Shown here piece by piece: positions 44,156 through 55,660 of a DNA stretch of 64,000 nt (position 1 is its first letter; the number at the start of each line of letters is the position of its first letter). Source of the stretch: Ephemerocybe angulata (taxonomy: Eukaryota; Basidiomycota; Agaricomycetes; Agaricales; Psathyrellaceae); the NCBI GenBank assembly GCA_013368325.1, contig JAACJK010000226.1:62001-126000 (forward strand), written 5' to 3'. A model generated the notes under the pieces. The model did not search any database. It was given only the letters and a program-made list of their open reading frames with translations, and had not been told where the DNA came from. The position numbers and the translations under genes were made by a program.

Positions 44156-44709
44156 GCACGCGTATTTCTATTTGCGATAATTTACGTTCTCACTATCCCG
44201 ACTAGAGCAATGGTACGAGATAGATTTGCTCCATGTATCCTCACTATACATTAACCTGCACCCCAAAGTTCGAGCATGTCTAGAATGAGGATTCGCTTTA
44301 CTATAGTGGCAAACCTAGGTCGTGCTGGCAGCCTGAGTAACAATAACTGGTTCCAAAAGTGTATTCTGGTTGCCTGCCAACGCAACTGTGTCTGTGTTCA
44401 AAGGACGACATCATAACCCTCGAGGGAATGGAACTCACCCCAGCCCGCAGGTCGCGTGTGGAAAGTACCTGGAGGAACCCTTGGCCGGCTGCGAACGGAG
44501 GCTCCCGCAAGGCAACTGAAGCGTCCCAAAAGCCATTAAGTTGCTCATCCTTGGGGAGTTAATGACTAGCAGCTAGGATGTAGGAGGAGAGTGAGTCGTA
44601 CCTCGCGCATGATGCATTAATGTGAGGTCTGGAACACTTGATATTAAAAGCATGATAATAATGTATTATAGATAGATGGTAAGAACTGCCAGACTGACTG
44701 CAGCAACGA

Positions 44710-45255
44710 TCAGACATCAAACGGTTTGAACGTATCTATGTACTTCTTTCCAGCAGGTAGAGCAAAATCGGCAGATGTCAGATAGCGCTCTGGTGTCGAT
44801 GCCCTTGAAGGCGTTCTAGAAGGCGCCCTCGAACTCTCAGGTGTCGGAGTCCTGAACGCCTCTTCACGAACCCACCCCGAAGTCTCAGCCTTCTTTTGTT
44901 GAAGGTGCGATTGCAGCATATTGGTTATGCTCGGGGGAGGAAGACCTGGTGGAGTGGGTGGGCAACGGGGAGGTCGGTCCCCCAAAGGAGAGGGAGACCT
45001 TTGACAAGATGGTGTTGCAGGCGGCTCTGCGTAATACGTTGGTGGGACTGGAGTCGAAGTCGGAGTTAGAAGTCGGAAGTCCATCGTCTGGAAACCCGAT
45101 GCGGATTCTGGTTGAGGAGAGGGTAAAGTCATTATCAGGGCGGGCGTGCGTTGGTCTCCGCGTTTGATAAGTTGGACCCTAGAATCCATGCCTGGCTCCA
45201 TCAGAATCGTCGTGGGCTTGACAGTGGCGGCAGACGTGGCTGATTGCTTCCCCAT
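44710..45255 (-). CDS. Pro/Ser/Thr-rich disordered protein (181 aa)
   Basis: Single exon. ATG at 45255 (MGKQSATSAATVKPTTILME) was chosen over the longer open frame because TATATAAA lies at 45370-45377 on the minus strand, about 115 nt upstream. The body is low-complexity Pro/Ser/Thr (TPTSTPVPPTYYAEPPATP, CPPTPPGLPPPSITNM) with repeated SRAPSRTPSRASTPE near the end, possible phosphorylation or SH3-binding sites. It ends KKYIDTFKPFDV. A degenerate palindrome GGCGTTTATTTGGGCGCT lies upstream at 45566-45583. No family recognised. Confidence 0.65.
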   Translation of the reverse strand: MGKQSATSAATVKPTTILMEPGMDSRVQLIKRGDQRTPALIMTLPSPQPESASGFQTMDFRLLTPTSTPVPPTYYAEPPATPSCQRSPSPLGDRPPRCPPTPPGLPPPSITNMLQSHLQQKKAETSGWVREEAFRTPTPESSRAPSRTPSRASTPERYLTSADFALPAGKKYIDTFKPFDV

Positions 45256-45565
45256 TGTCTCTGTGTGTGTAAAAGCGTTATGAGTAGTTGAGTTGAGAGT
45301 TTGGGAGGGTTGAGTAGGCTGATACTGGGTGGAAGGGTGACGATGCAAGAATGAGGTGTTGAAGGGCTGTTTATATACCTGTGGAACGAAACGGGGAGGC
45401 TTTGAGTCTGAAGACAAATCCCGGGCGCCTTTGTTCGTCTAAGTTGCCACATCAAGAAGGATGCTTTGCTAGGCACTGTACGGACCTTTGTGTGTTGTGT
45501 CAATGCCAGCGCGCTTGGTGGCGAACGGAAGCAGGGCGCGACACCAAAGCAAAGGATCAATTTTG

Positions 45566-45583
45566 GGCGTTTATTTGGGCGCT
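45566..45583 (-). promoter_or_regulatory. Degenerate palindrome upstream of the 44710-45255 gene
   Basis: GGCGTTTATTTGGGCGCT matches GGCGCTTATTTAAGCGCT at 15 of 18 positions. It has CCAAAGC nearby (45543-45550), the complement of the GCTTTG box. Confidence 0.4.
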
Positions 45584-46143
45584 TCTAATAACATCATCTG
45601 TTCACGACCAGCGATCTAACGTGAGGATCATGGTATCGGGCGCACCTACGTTCGAACGTCTATAACGTTACATATCGGCAGTATCACTTCGCTGCGTGTG
45701 CGTGTGTGATAGCACGCTGAGCCGTGCACCTTCAACATTCCCCTTCGGCTGCATGCGAGAGTGAGTCCCAGAAAAGGATCGCTTTGCCGACTCGCATTGT
45801 TCATTTCGCCGGAGCTCTTCAGGATTAGAGGGTATTGGGGCCAAAAGCTCAAATATCATCGTGACCGCATCCAGCGAGTCTAAGCACCCATAGCATTGCA
45901 TTGATCACTAATCTGTTTCATCTTTGGCGGACGCAATTCCCAATTGTTCACAGAACCACCACGGAACGGGAGTCGCTCCAGGGGTCCCGAATCGGGGATA
46001 TCGCTTCGGCTGGCTATCTCCATAGTGATGTGAAGTTTGGCGGGCCTGAACCCAACCACACGACCTCGATACATCATGATGCTAACGTCGCTCGGCGCTT
46101 GCTTTGTTTCTTGACCTCTTCTGCCACTCCCCTCTACGTGTCA

Positions 46144-46877
46144 ATGGAGCTCATACTCTCTACCTCTCTTCCGTGGAGTGCAAATTGGTCTACAAAGGAA
46201 GGGAAGGCGGTATATAAAACTCAATGCCCTGCAGCTGCTGAGCCGACGATTACCATCGAAAAAGCGATTCCGGCGGCCGAAGGTAAGCACAGAAGGGAGC
46301 GTCTGGAAGTCCGTGGAGGGACTAAGCAGGCCTTTTTGCGCGCAGGCGAGGAAGAAACTTTCAAAGCTGTAGGGAAAATCAAGATCAGAGGCACATACGA
46401 TTCCGAAGTCACGATAAAGGGATCACCCAGGCGTATCACTGCCGAAATCCTGCGAAAAGGTGAAAGAAACAGTGGAAAGTACGGTCTAAGGTAAGTAAGT
46501 AGTATAGCCCCTCTATTCCCAATTAAAGCTTCTTCAGAGATCAGTATGTTACGGGACCTGACGGCAGGGAGTACCTGTGGAAGATACTCGAGAAGAAGGT
46601 CGAGGTGAGTTATATACGCTCATGTTCCCAATTGGTCGCCATACATTCCTGAGCGCCCTCGCCGTAGCTCGTACTGTGTGATGAGGCGAAGACACCGGTC
46701 ATAAAATACCACAGACACCACGCAACGCTTCCTTGGCAAGACCCAAAACCCGCAAGGCTCGAGATTTTTCAAGAGGGCCGGGAAATTGTCGACTTCATCA
46801 TGATCACCTTCATTCTTATAGAGAAGCTGCGAGTAACTGCTTACATCCAGGAGCAAAAGAGGCAAATGGGCCGGTAG
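46144..46877 (+). CDS. DUF6593-family protein, copy B (207 aa, three exons)
   Basis: Exons 46144-46490, 46538-46604 and 46668-46877, in phase. N-terminal MELILSTSLPWSANWSTKEG and KAVYKTQCP, TITIEKAIPAAEG, then after the first intron RDQYVTGPDGREYLWKILEK, the family's most recognisable block (compare GPSDGREYKWRVY in the copy at 58079). The C-terminus ARLEIFQEGREIVDFIMITF followed by a helix (ILIEKLRVTAYIQEQKRQ) matches FEILEEGVHMVDFIVMGF in that copy. Upstream open sequence to 45901 lacks a good start. Function of the family unknown. No signal peptide or transmembrane anchor beyond the hydrophobic VDFIMITFILI strand. Confidence 0.75.
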
Positions 46878-48735
46878 AGGACATACTGTAGCACATATAT
46901 GTCCCCACACCTGGCCTTACCCTCCACCCTACATACAGGTTCAAAATCATGATGTAATTCGGTCGTGAGATATCCAATTGGCTTGACGGTCGAGCACCGT
47001 ACCTGGTATCCTCCGGATCAAAGGTCGGAACGGAAGCGAGCCTTCGAACTGGGCTTGGAGGCCACAGCGCACGGACAGGACAAGACCTATGCATGATAGA
47101 GAGGCGCCCCTGCCCCTCCTCTTTATTTTTGCGGAGGCGTCGTTGTGACCACAAAATTCAAAGCCAATAAGGCATATAGATGATATGATGAGGGTGACGA
47201 GGGAATCCCAGGGAATCACACAGACATATTACACGTGATTAACTATGAAGCCTCTGAAGACCTCTGAAGACGCGACACATGTGCGCAATTTCTGACAATG
47301 GTGCATGTGTGACTGAAGCACTTCTTAGAATTCAAAGCCAGGCACATCCCCGTCATGCCACGTTTCTTCTTTGACCCAAAAAGGATCGACGGCGTGCCCG
47401 AGAGAGATCAGCTCATGCTGAGATAGGCTGAGATAGGCTGAGATCCACATTCAAAAACAGGGGCTTTGAATTAAATTAGCCGCCCGTCCACGTCCAGCAC
47501 TTGAATATATCGCTTCTCCCTTCCGAGTCGCCTGCAACATTTCAAAGTCGAAATCGATCGCCCGACAAACTTGGTCAATTCACTATGGCAAAAAGTTGGA
47601 ACGCCCTCTTGTCGATACAAATCTCTTCAAAGAATACGCAAATGACACTCGAAGATCTCAGATGAGGTAGGTTCGCTCCTCCTCGCATGCTACAGAACTT
47701 CAGCATACGGGAAAAACTATAGGTGGCCCATCATGAGAAGATGGGGGTAAATCGACGGTAAGCTATGAAAACAGTGAGCAACCTGACCCAAGAATTCAGT
47801 TAATTACCTGTGTTGAAGCTCGGTATGGATGGATGGCAAGACGAAAGTGTCTGTAATGAAGTTTCATCTCACACCGCCACCTTTGTAGGGCATGAGACGG
47901 TAGAAGGGGTGGCACGAAGGAATCCAATCGTTGGGCGCCTTAACGCATCCTCCCGAGGTCATTTCCATACGAGAATTTACAGCCGCAGATTGGAGGCACA
48001 TATGAGAATTGCAGCCTTTGTTCTCATGGCCTTGGAGAGAAGGTGGCTGTATTACTCGGCATCTGGACGGCAGAAGTCAAAAGAAGTTGAGACTCAACGG
48101 GCGTCTGCATACCTAGGCATACCTTCGCTATATTTCCCTTCATAGCGCCCTATAGCCGCCCACGGAACAAGCCGTCCGTGACGGCGCTTCGCTGCCCGGA
48201 TTTTGATGCCACCTAAATCATAGCTCTCTTCCTTCTTCGTTCACTCCAACGCGGCCAACCATGATGAACCATCCTCAGTACTAGCTGGTATAGTACTAGT
48301 GGCTCACTAGGGCCAGTTGGAAGCGGTCTACATACCATGTATCGATATCGCGACGCAACGCGCCCACGCGGCACCCGTACAATCGTGTAGTGGGTGCACA
48401 CGTCTGCCATCCGTGTCCGAGCTAACATGCTGTTCAGGTAGCTACAGGCATGTGAACGCTTCCAGTCGCTCTCTGCTATCTTTATCGCTGCGGGTGGTGG
48501 TAGACTGTGGTAGAGCGAATGCGCCTTGGAATCCACATGCCGCTGCCTGATTATCATTTCCTCACACATGCGTCAAATCGGATAGGATTCTGATCTCCCA
48601 CAAACGGGGGGACGAAGAAACCCCGTGGAGCGGGTCATAGAAGCACTCGAAAGGTACAAGAACCGAAGAACCCTCTGCCATAAGCTCCCGGTCCCTCTCC
48701 ATCTCCCAAAGGCGCCACCCATCCTCGGCGGCAGT
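46878..48735. other. Intergenic space, nothing recognised
   Basis: About 1.9 kb. It holds short direct repeats: CCTCTGAAGA twice near 47252-47272, and GCTGAGATAG in three tandem copies at 47417-47446, the last ending in CC. No gene supported. Confidence 0.4.
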
Positions 48736-50694
48736 ATGAAGTCGGTTCTCGTCGTATCCGCTCTCCTCTCCCCTCTGTTGCTCGCAGCTGCGCGGTCGAC
48801 AGCGACTGAGGTCGTCGTTGACCGTCTGGTGTCCAGAGACTACCTCGAGTGGGAGGAGAAATCCCACCTCGCCAAGCGAGCATCCGGGTTCGCGAATGGC
48901 GGGGCGAGCTCCAATGCAGGGAAGGACAAGTTCGGTGGTCTCAAGGACAAGAAGAACTTCGAAATCTCGTTCTACCACGTCAACGACGTCCATGCGCACC
49001 TCGACCAGTTCAGGTCGAGCGGGTCGTCTTGCACGGACCCTTCCAAAGGTACGTACATACTTTCTTTCAACTGGACTAATTCGGGTGCTCATCGCTTCAA
49101 GGCTGCGTCGGAGGCTACCCGCGCATCAAGGCCCTCATTGAGAAGGATCGTCCGACTAAGAAGAACTCCTTGTTCCTCAACGCCGGAGACGAGTTCCAGG
49201 GCACCCTGTTCTACACCCTCTACAAGGGCGAGGCAACCTCGTCCATCCTCAACAAGCTCGGCTTCGATGCGATGACCCTCGGAAACCATGAGTTCGACGA
49301 TGGTGACGACCTCCTGGCCACCTTCCTCTCCAACCTCACTTTCCCCGTCATCTCTGCCAACGTACACACGACCAACAAAAAGCTCGCACGTAACATTGTA
49401 CCATACAAGATCTTTAACACTGGAAAGTACCGGGGGCTTGATCTCGCCGTTGTTGCGGTCACGACTGAAACAACCAAGACGACATCTCGACCTGGAGAGG
49501 GCACGACGTTCGAAGACCCAGTTGTCGCCGTCAAGAGAACTGTCGACTACATCAAGAAGCACTACCGGAATATCAAACGTTTCGTGGCCCTGACACACAT
49601 CGGCTATGACAACGACATTAGACTTGCGCAGCAAAGTACCGATATCAGCCTCATCATTGGAGGGCATTCTCATACTCTCCTAGGTCCGTCAAACCCGTTC
49701 TACTCTGCCCCGACATCTCACTGATACCTTCTCATTAGCTGACAACTCTACCGTCCCCGGAGCGAAGGGACCTTACCCCACCATTGCGAAGAACACGAAC
49801 GGCGAGGAAGTCTTCGTAGTGACAAGCTACCGCTGGGGCGAATACCTCGGTTACATCGACCTCGAATTCGACCAGCGCGGCCGCGTCGTTCGCTATGAAG
49901 GTGCCCCCATCCACCTGACCAACACCGACAACGCGACCCTCGCCGAAAACCCCAAACTCAAGCAGGAGGTGCAGAAGTGGGCCGAGGGCTTTGCGCCCTA
50001 CAGCGCGCAGGTCGTTGGACACACGGAACTCACGCTCGACATCACCGTCTGCCAGGCCGGTGAGTGCTCGATGGGCGACCTCGCTGCCGACGCTATCGCA
50101 GGCATGGCCCCAAGCAACACCACGAGCCCCTTCCACAACACCACCTCGGCACCCTCCACCGGCGCCATCTTCGCGGGAGGCATCATGAACGCGGGAGGTG
50201 TGCGTTCGTCCATTGACCCCGGAAACATCACCCTGCAGCAGGTCCTTGAAGTCTTCCCCTTCGGAAACACCCTCGTTGAGCTCGACTTCACGTCGACACA
50301 GCTCTGGAACGCCTTCGAAAGCATCGTGAGCAAGTCGAACGTCGAGGACCCTTCGATCCCTGTGACGAGCTTCGTGCAAGTGAGCTCGAGTATCCACTTC
50401 CAGTACAACCCCGCTGGACCGGTCGGCAGCAGGCTCACGAGCCTTACGGTTGCCGGTGGCCAAGCGGTCTCGAAGGAAGATGGAAAGAAGTGGACTATAG
50501 CCACGATTGACTACCTTGCGGCGGGAGGAGATGGGTTCTGGCCACCGCGTTCGGCAGCAGACTACACCACCCTCGATCCTCTTGATGTTGTGTTCGTCTC
50601 ATACTTGAAGGGTCTGGGTGGACTGCAGGGAACTGCTGATGGAGTAGCAACCCTGAAGATAGAGCTCGACGGCCGTATCAGTACAAGCCAGTGA
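48736..50694 (+). CDS. Secreted 5'-nucleotidase / metallophosphoesterase family protein (616 aa)
   Basis: Exons 48736-49048, 49102-49683 and 49739-50694, in phase. Signal peptide MKSVLVVSALLSPLLLAAA. Family members hydrolyse nucleoside monophosphates (AMP to adenosine) or related phosphoesters with two metal ions. Metal-binding signatures appear in order: HVNDVHAHLDQF, LNAGDEFQGTLF, TLGNHEFDDG, ALTHIGYDNDI and GGHSHTLL. The C-terminal substrate domain includes GGIMNAGGVRSSIDPG, QVLEVFPFGN and FWPPRSAADYTTLDP. The usual GDxxxG reads GDEFQG, as in many family members. N-glycosylation sequons (NTTS, HNTTS) occur. It lies between a DUF6593 gene and Argonaute, with no obvious functional link. Confidence 0.88.
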
Positions 50695-51084
50695 ATGTGT
50701 AGTGTATCAAACATCACCGGTCTACGCAAAAAACTTCTCTATCCTTATTCTGCCCACCAGGACTAGGCCATAGTTGCGCTGAAAATTGCGATGGGAAATG
50801 GTCAAATCATTTTATCTATGACCACGGCATAATGAACAAGTGAGCTTGACGATGGCGAGCGGATAAGTGTATAAGACGACGAAAACACTAATGGTACAAG
50901 GCGAAGGGGCTAACGATAGTACAGCTATATACAGGTAACATACCACTGGAAGGTAGATTTGTGTTCCAAAGATGGAAGATGTTGAGGTTTAAAGATTGAG
51001 ATTCAAGAGTCGAGAGTATTTCGGAAGAGTAAGAGGAGGCGAGTACGACGATGAGCTGCGCCAACGTTTAAGTTTAGGCATAAT

Positions 51085-54000
51085 TCACTGTAACGAATGC
51101 CGTATCAGTAGACGTTCAACAGGAATCAGCCGAGCAACAAATGGGACTCACAGAGAAATACATGTTCTTCTGCGCGTAGGCAGAAGGGCGCGCGAAGTGC
51201 TGCTGGAACGTTGCAAGATTAGATGCCGCTTGCCCGCTGCTGAGAGAAGCAGAGTCGGAGAGCATGCCGCCATGCTCAGGGTTGTAGTGCGTTTTGGCGC
51301 GAGCGCAGACGATGTCCGCGTCTAAAAAGAGAATGAGTGAGCGACGATGGGAAGAGGTAAGCAGCGCAACGTACAGTAAACTGGTGCTGGGATCGATACG
51401 GATCGTGTAGCGCGAGCGTATACGTGACAGAGCGAGAATGATAAAGCTTGGAGGGCATCGGCGCTGATGACATGTTAGTACGCTAGGCTGGATTCGAGGC
51501 AATAGGGCGAAACCTACGTAAACTTGTTGTCCTGTATGTCCTTGCGTTAGAAAGAGTAGAAAGATAGCCAGATGGATATAACCTACGTCGTGAAGAACGG
51601 AGTAATGCGATGATCTGCTCGTTCCAAGGAGACCACCCTGGCTCTGCAGGTAGAAGTCGAACTCAACCGGATGGCCGATGCGGTCGACGACCAGCCCTGC
51701 CGGCGCGTTTCCGGAGCGGTCTCTGTCACCCGGGTTGATAGCATTAAACCTGAGAACCAGCAGTCAGACGATAGGAATCGTTTAGAACTGCGAATCGCGC
51801 TAACCTGAGGTGATGCCTTTTGCCGACAACCACGAAAGTAACTTTGCAGTCCGCCATGTCGCCTTCGGCAAGAGCCTCTGTAGATATCATCAGTATCTCC
51901 CCGGTGTCCATGTTTGAGCTCCAGATCGTACCTTTGATCATCTTCAATTCTGACGAAGGAACCTGAGGGTAAGTATAGTACTACGAGTGCGAAAATCGTG
52001 CTGAACGGACCGCTTTCGATGACCTGCGAGAATTGGCCTTCCGAGACACCATCTATATTACACCGATAGCATCAGCTGAGAACGGTGCTCGATCGATACC
52101 CAAAAACGAGACGTACCTCGGAAGAAGATCAGTCGCTGGGGTTTGGGATTAGCCACCCGTTCAACCGCCTTTCGGTATCCGATATAGTTTTGCAGACCGC
52201 TCTGCACCAGATATATTAGGTCGTTGACGAGTGAAGCAATTTGCGACGCTTACTATCACCATCTCCTTCATATCCGCAATGATTTCCTGGCGCCCTTCTT
52301 GGACTCGATCCGTTGCGACGTACTTCGAACAGTTGAGGTCGACGCTAGACACGAGTGCCGTGAACGACGGACGTCCCTCAGCACCGGGCGCAGGATGGAT
52401 AACATCAGCGCCTATATGATCATGAGCATTGGTTACGCATGTTACTGAGCGTGAAGGGACTATCGTACCCATGACTACGGTGGCTTTCGCTGGGTCAGCT
52501 AACGAGGAGGCAAGCGAGGGGTCCGGAATTGAATTGATGCCTCCAAGCTTGACATTGATCCTTCAACCGAATGTTAGAACCCGAACGCATAAAGTTTGGC
52601 AGGAATTCTCACTTGAGTAGAACATTCGCCCAGTACTGAGCTCTGGCGCCCGAGCACTTACCAGACTTCAAGCACTGCGTCGCAACACCTTGCGTAAAGT
52701 CTCCGAAGCTAAAGTTGGAAGACGATTAGACAATCGATGACAATCATGAAAGCGCTGGACGGAACTCACTGCTTGACTCTGGTGTAGATCTCGTCACCTC
52801 CTTCGGGAAGAACGACGACAAAGAGGGTAGGGGGAACCCTTTTCGTCTGGAATACCCTCTGTCCCGCAGCTTTCAATTGCTAATTTTCGAAGTGTTCATA
52901 TTAGCATCAATAAACACGCCAAAGATATAGGACAGCTCTCACCGCCCCGACATTGCCATTTCCATTCTCAAAGGCGAGCACTGGCTCCTTATGTTCGAAT
53001 TTCATCCCTATACACCCATCATAAGTTCCTGTCGACACGGGCTGTGGTCTGCGTACCTAGATTATTGGCTTCAGCGACCAGGCCGTGGACCAAACCATCG
53101 ACCTGTTCCTGTCGGAACCTCCTTGGGTTTTCGTAAACGACGATCACCCATTCCTTGATCACGCCGCACGGTTTGTAGAGCTTCTTCCCGGCCATGTTCC
53201 ACGACCCGTCCCTCGGAGTCTGGAAAAAGATATCTATAAGCTCGAAGCGAACAATGCACGGACATTATACATACCACTTGGAGTTTGTTGCCGTAGTGGA
53301 GCTTGGGCGGATTCAGCACGCGTCCTGGAACCACCATGGGACCGTTTGCGGTTTTGATGCCCATCCCGAAGGAGCGGATGTACTCCGATTGGCCATAGTT
53401 CAGATACTACATAAAGTTGAACGAGTAGCAATGAAACGAGCAGGCGAGCGGCGTACTTGGATACCCTGCTCGATGATGCGGAATCGCTCTTCGGGTTTCT
53501 TTGTTGAAAACGCCAGTACGTCCTTTGTTTTGTGTGCGGGTATTTGTTTCCTCATGATTTGCCCAGGGGGCACCATGCAGACCTCCAGTGGGACCAGCGC
53601 ATTTCGGCCAACCTATAATCGAGATCAATACTGATCATTCTAATCAGCGCGAATGAGCTGAAGGGGAACATACCTCGACACAGAGTACCGTCGGATATCG
53701 CAGGGGGCGACCGAGCCTCTGGTTGAAGTACTGGGCTACTGTCATCTGCGTACCGTTGTGATCAAAGGTCAGCTTATGAGCGCCGACTTTCGTTACACTG
53801 CGAACAACGCGCTTCTTCCCATTCCCGGTCGTCTCAACCACAACTTGGACACCTTTGATGAAGCGCTCGATCTGCAGAGGTATGTGGGCTGGAAGTCCAT
53901 GGTCTGAGGAGAGTAAAAGCGGGTTGATGTTCCCTGTGGGGCCCCCAGGCGCGTCGCGGATGATCTCGAGGCAGAGATCGAGCAAGGGGCCGCGCTTGTA

Positions 54001-55081
54001 CATCATACCGGTGGCGATGTCGACGTTCACGAACATCTTCTCGTAAGTCGGGCGAAGAGACTGGAAGAGCCCGCGCCAGAGCTCTATCCCGCCCCCGATG
54101 TTCTTCCGTTCCAGCTGCTCGATGAAGAATGACCGGGTGTTGAAGGGGAAGTTCAGATTCGGCTCCATGCGAAGAGCGACGTTGCATGCCTGAAGCGGAG
54201 TCAGGTCGTGAATCAAAGGATAGAAAAAGGTAGCGTACGGTAATGGCGGTGGTAGCTTCATCGTCGTGCGATTGCTGGCCATTAATAAAGCGGCGCAGCA
54301 GTTCGGGGTTGATAGTCGCAACATAGGTCAGCTTGACCTTAAAGACTCGGGGCGCCTGAGTTGGGTTTGTACCGCCGTTGGTTTGGGCTAGGGGCACATC
54401 AAACTAGAAAGGATGAGAAAGGGGTAAAGTGGCTTGAAGGGGGACATCTCTTACCTCTTGGACTCCTTCGTCGCCGTTGGGCCCGAGACGAAGCTGAGTA
54501 GTGCAGAACAAGTTCTTTCGTCCATCGTAGGCACCCCGGGGCGTAAAGATGTGGGGTGCGACGTCGGCCTGCAGAGTCTTGATGATAGCGAGGTTGACTC
54601 GCGCTGGAAGAGCGTCCGGAGTAACGACTAGGAGCAACGATCAAAACCTGCAAAAACACGAAAGGGCGATCATAACGTACCAACTAATTAAAGGCAGAAC
54701 ATCTGGTCAGCGCTCCTCGAGTGCAGATCCAGGATTCTTACATACCATCGTAATGGTGAATGGTCGACTCTGGCAGTGAGGCTTCAAATGCGTTGACCTG
54801 CACCTGTATCACTCGCCCGGCCTGACCAAAACCAAGAGTACCATCGCGTTTCACTCCAATCGTCTTCACATGAGAAGCTTACAAGTTCAAAGAAAAAGAA
54901 CCCCGTATTCGTTCATTACATACAGGCTAGGTACGGATTAAGACTCACCAGGGGCAATAACGGCTGGACCAACGCCCGCGCCTCCGCGACCAGCACTTTG
55001 GGGACCGCGCGAGGCACCGCCGCGGGGTGTTCCCCCTCGACCAGTGCCTCGCCCTCCTCGCTGTGCTGCTCTAGGTGGCAT
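51085..55081 (-). CDS. Argonaute, RNA-silencing slicer (912 aa, 22 exons)
   Basis: Central RNAi effector that loads small RNAs and cleaves targets. I traced 22 exons from ATG 55081 (55081-54949, 54877-54746, 54627-54455, 54403-54239, 54189-53674, 53612-53457, 53406-53275, 53219-53057, 53007-52943, 52879-52770, 52708-52613, 52560-52469, 52411-52254, 52201-52117, 52052-52011, 51949-51932, 51877-51805, 51750-51597, 51531-51518, 51463-51375, 51321-51152, then a stop-only exon 51087-51085). An RGG-rich N-terminus ([15 protein letters not shown]) leads into N, PAZ ([19 protein letters not shown]), linker and PIWI. The catalytic tetrad is complete: Asp647 (GADVIHP), Glu687 (RQEII), Asp726 (FFRDGVSEGQ), His815 (SSHYSVL). 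It ends KNMYFS. Slicer-competent by sequence. Confidence 0.93.
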
Positions 55082-55660
55082 ATCGTTCGTTGGAATTGGA
55101 CAATGAAAGAAAGAGAATTCGCTCAGGCAGTTGTCCGGCTGTCTGAAATGGGAGGAAGAAAGCCGCACCCGCGCGAGTTTGCGATGTTGGTTTTCCTCGC
55201 GGCAATCTCCGTAAGTAAAATCTCCGACTTCAAATTCCGATGTGCTGCAGTCGGGACCCTTCTTCGAAGTTTGTTTGAAGTGGCTTCGATGCCTCGTTTC
55301 TGGCACTCTCCGTGGCCGCAGCGAGATCTTCCTGGACTAAATGAAAGGTGATCTCACAGTCGACGGTCATGAGGTACCCTTTCTTTGCTTCTATTAGACT
55401 GCGGCCCGCAGCTGCAATCCCCACCTACCGCTTGAGGAGGCTATCGAGACGAAATATCAGAAGGTTGCCTCGGAAGAACTGACGTCGCAAGCTGACCGAG
55501 AAGCTGAGGAGTAATCGATAGAAGACGCTGCGTATCTTATGCTCAGCTGACTGGTTCTGGCACCCTTCGAGCATCTTATCGATGGGCGCCTATATAAGCC
55601 CCGTCGTCCTTAGTCAACTAATGAAGTGACATTGGCATGGAAATCACTTTACACCATAGT
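55082..55660. other. Intergenic space (Argonaute promoter side)
   Basis: Holds the Argonaute promoter and the 3' flank of the P450 gene. A plus-strand CTATATAAG at about 55592-55600 has no gene downstream that I can support. Confidence 0.4.

Noticed and set aside
54633..54745. 3-nt micro-exon (TTG) in Argonaute exon 2/3 gap
   Set aside because: A single 118-nt intron joins HHYD to [11 protein letters not shown] in phase and agrees with other Argonautes.
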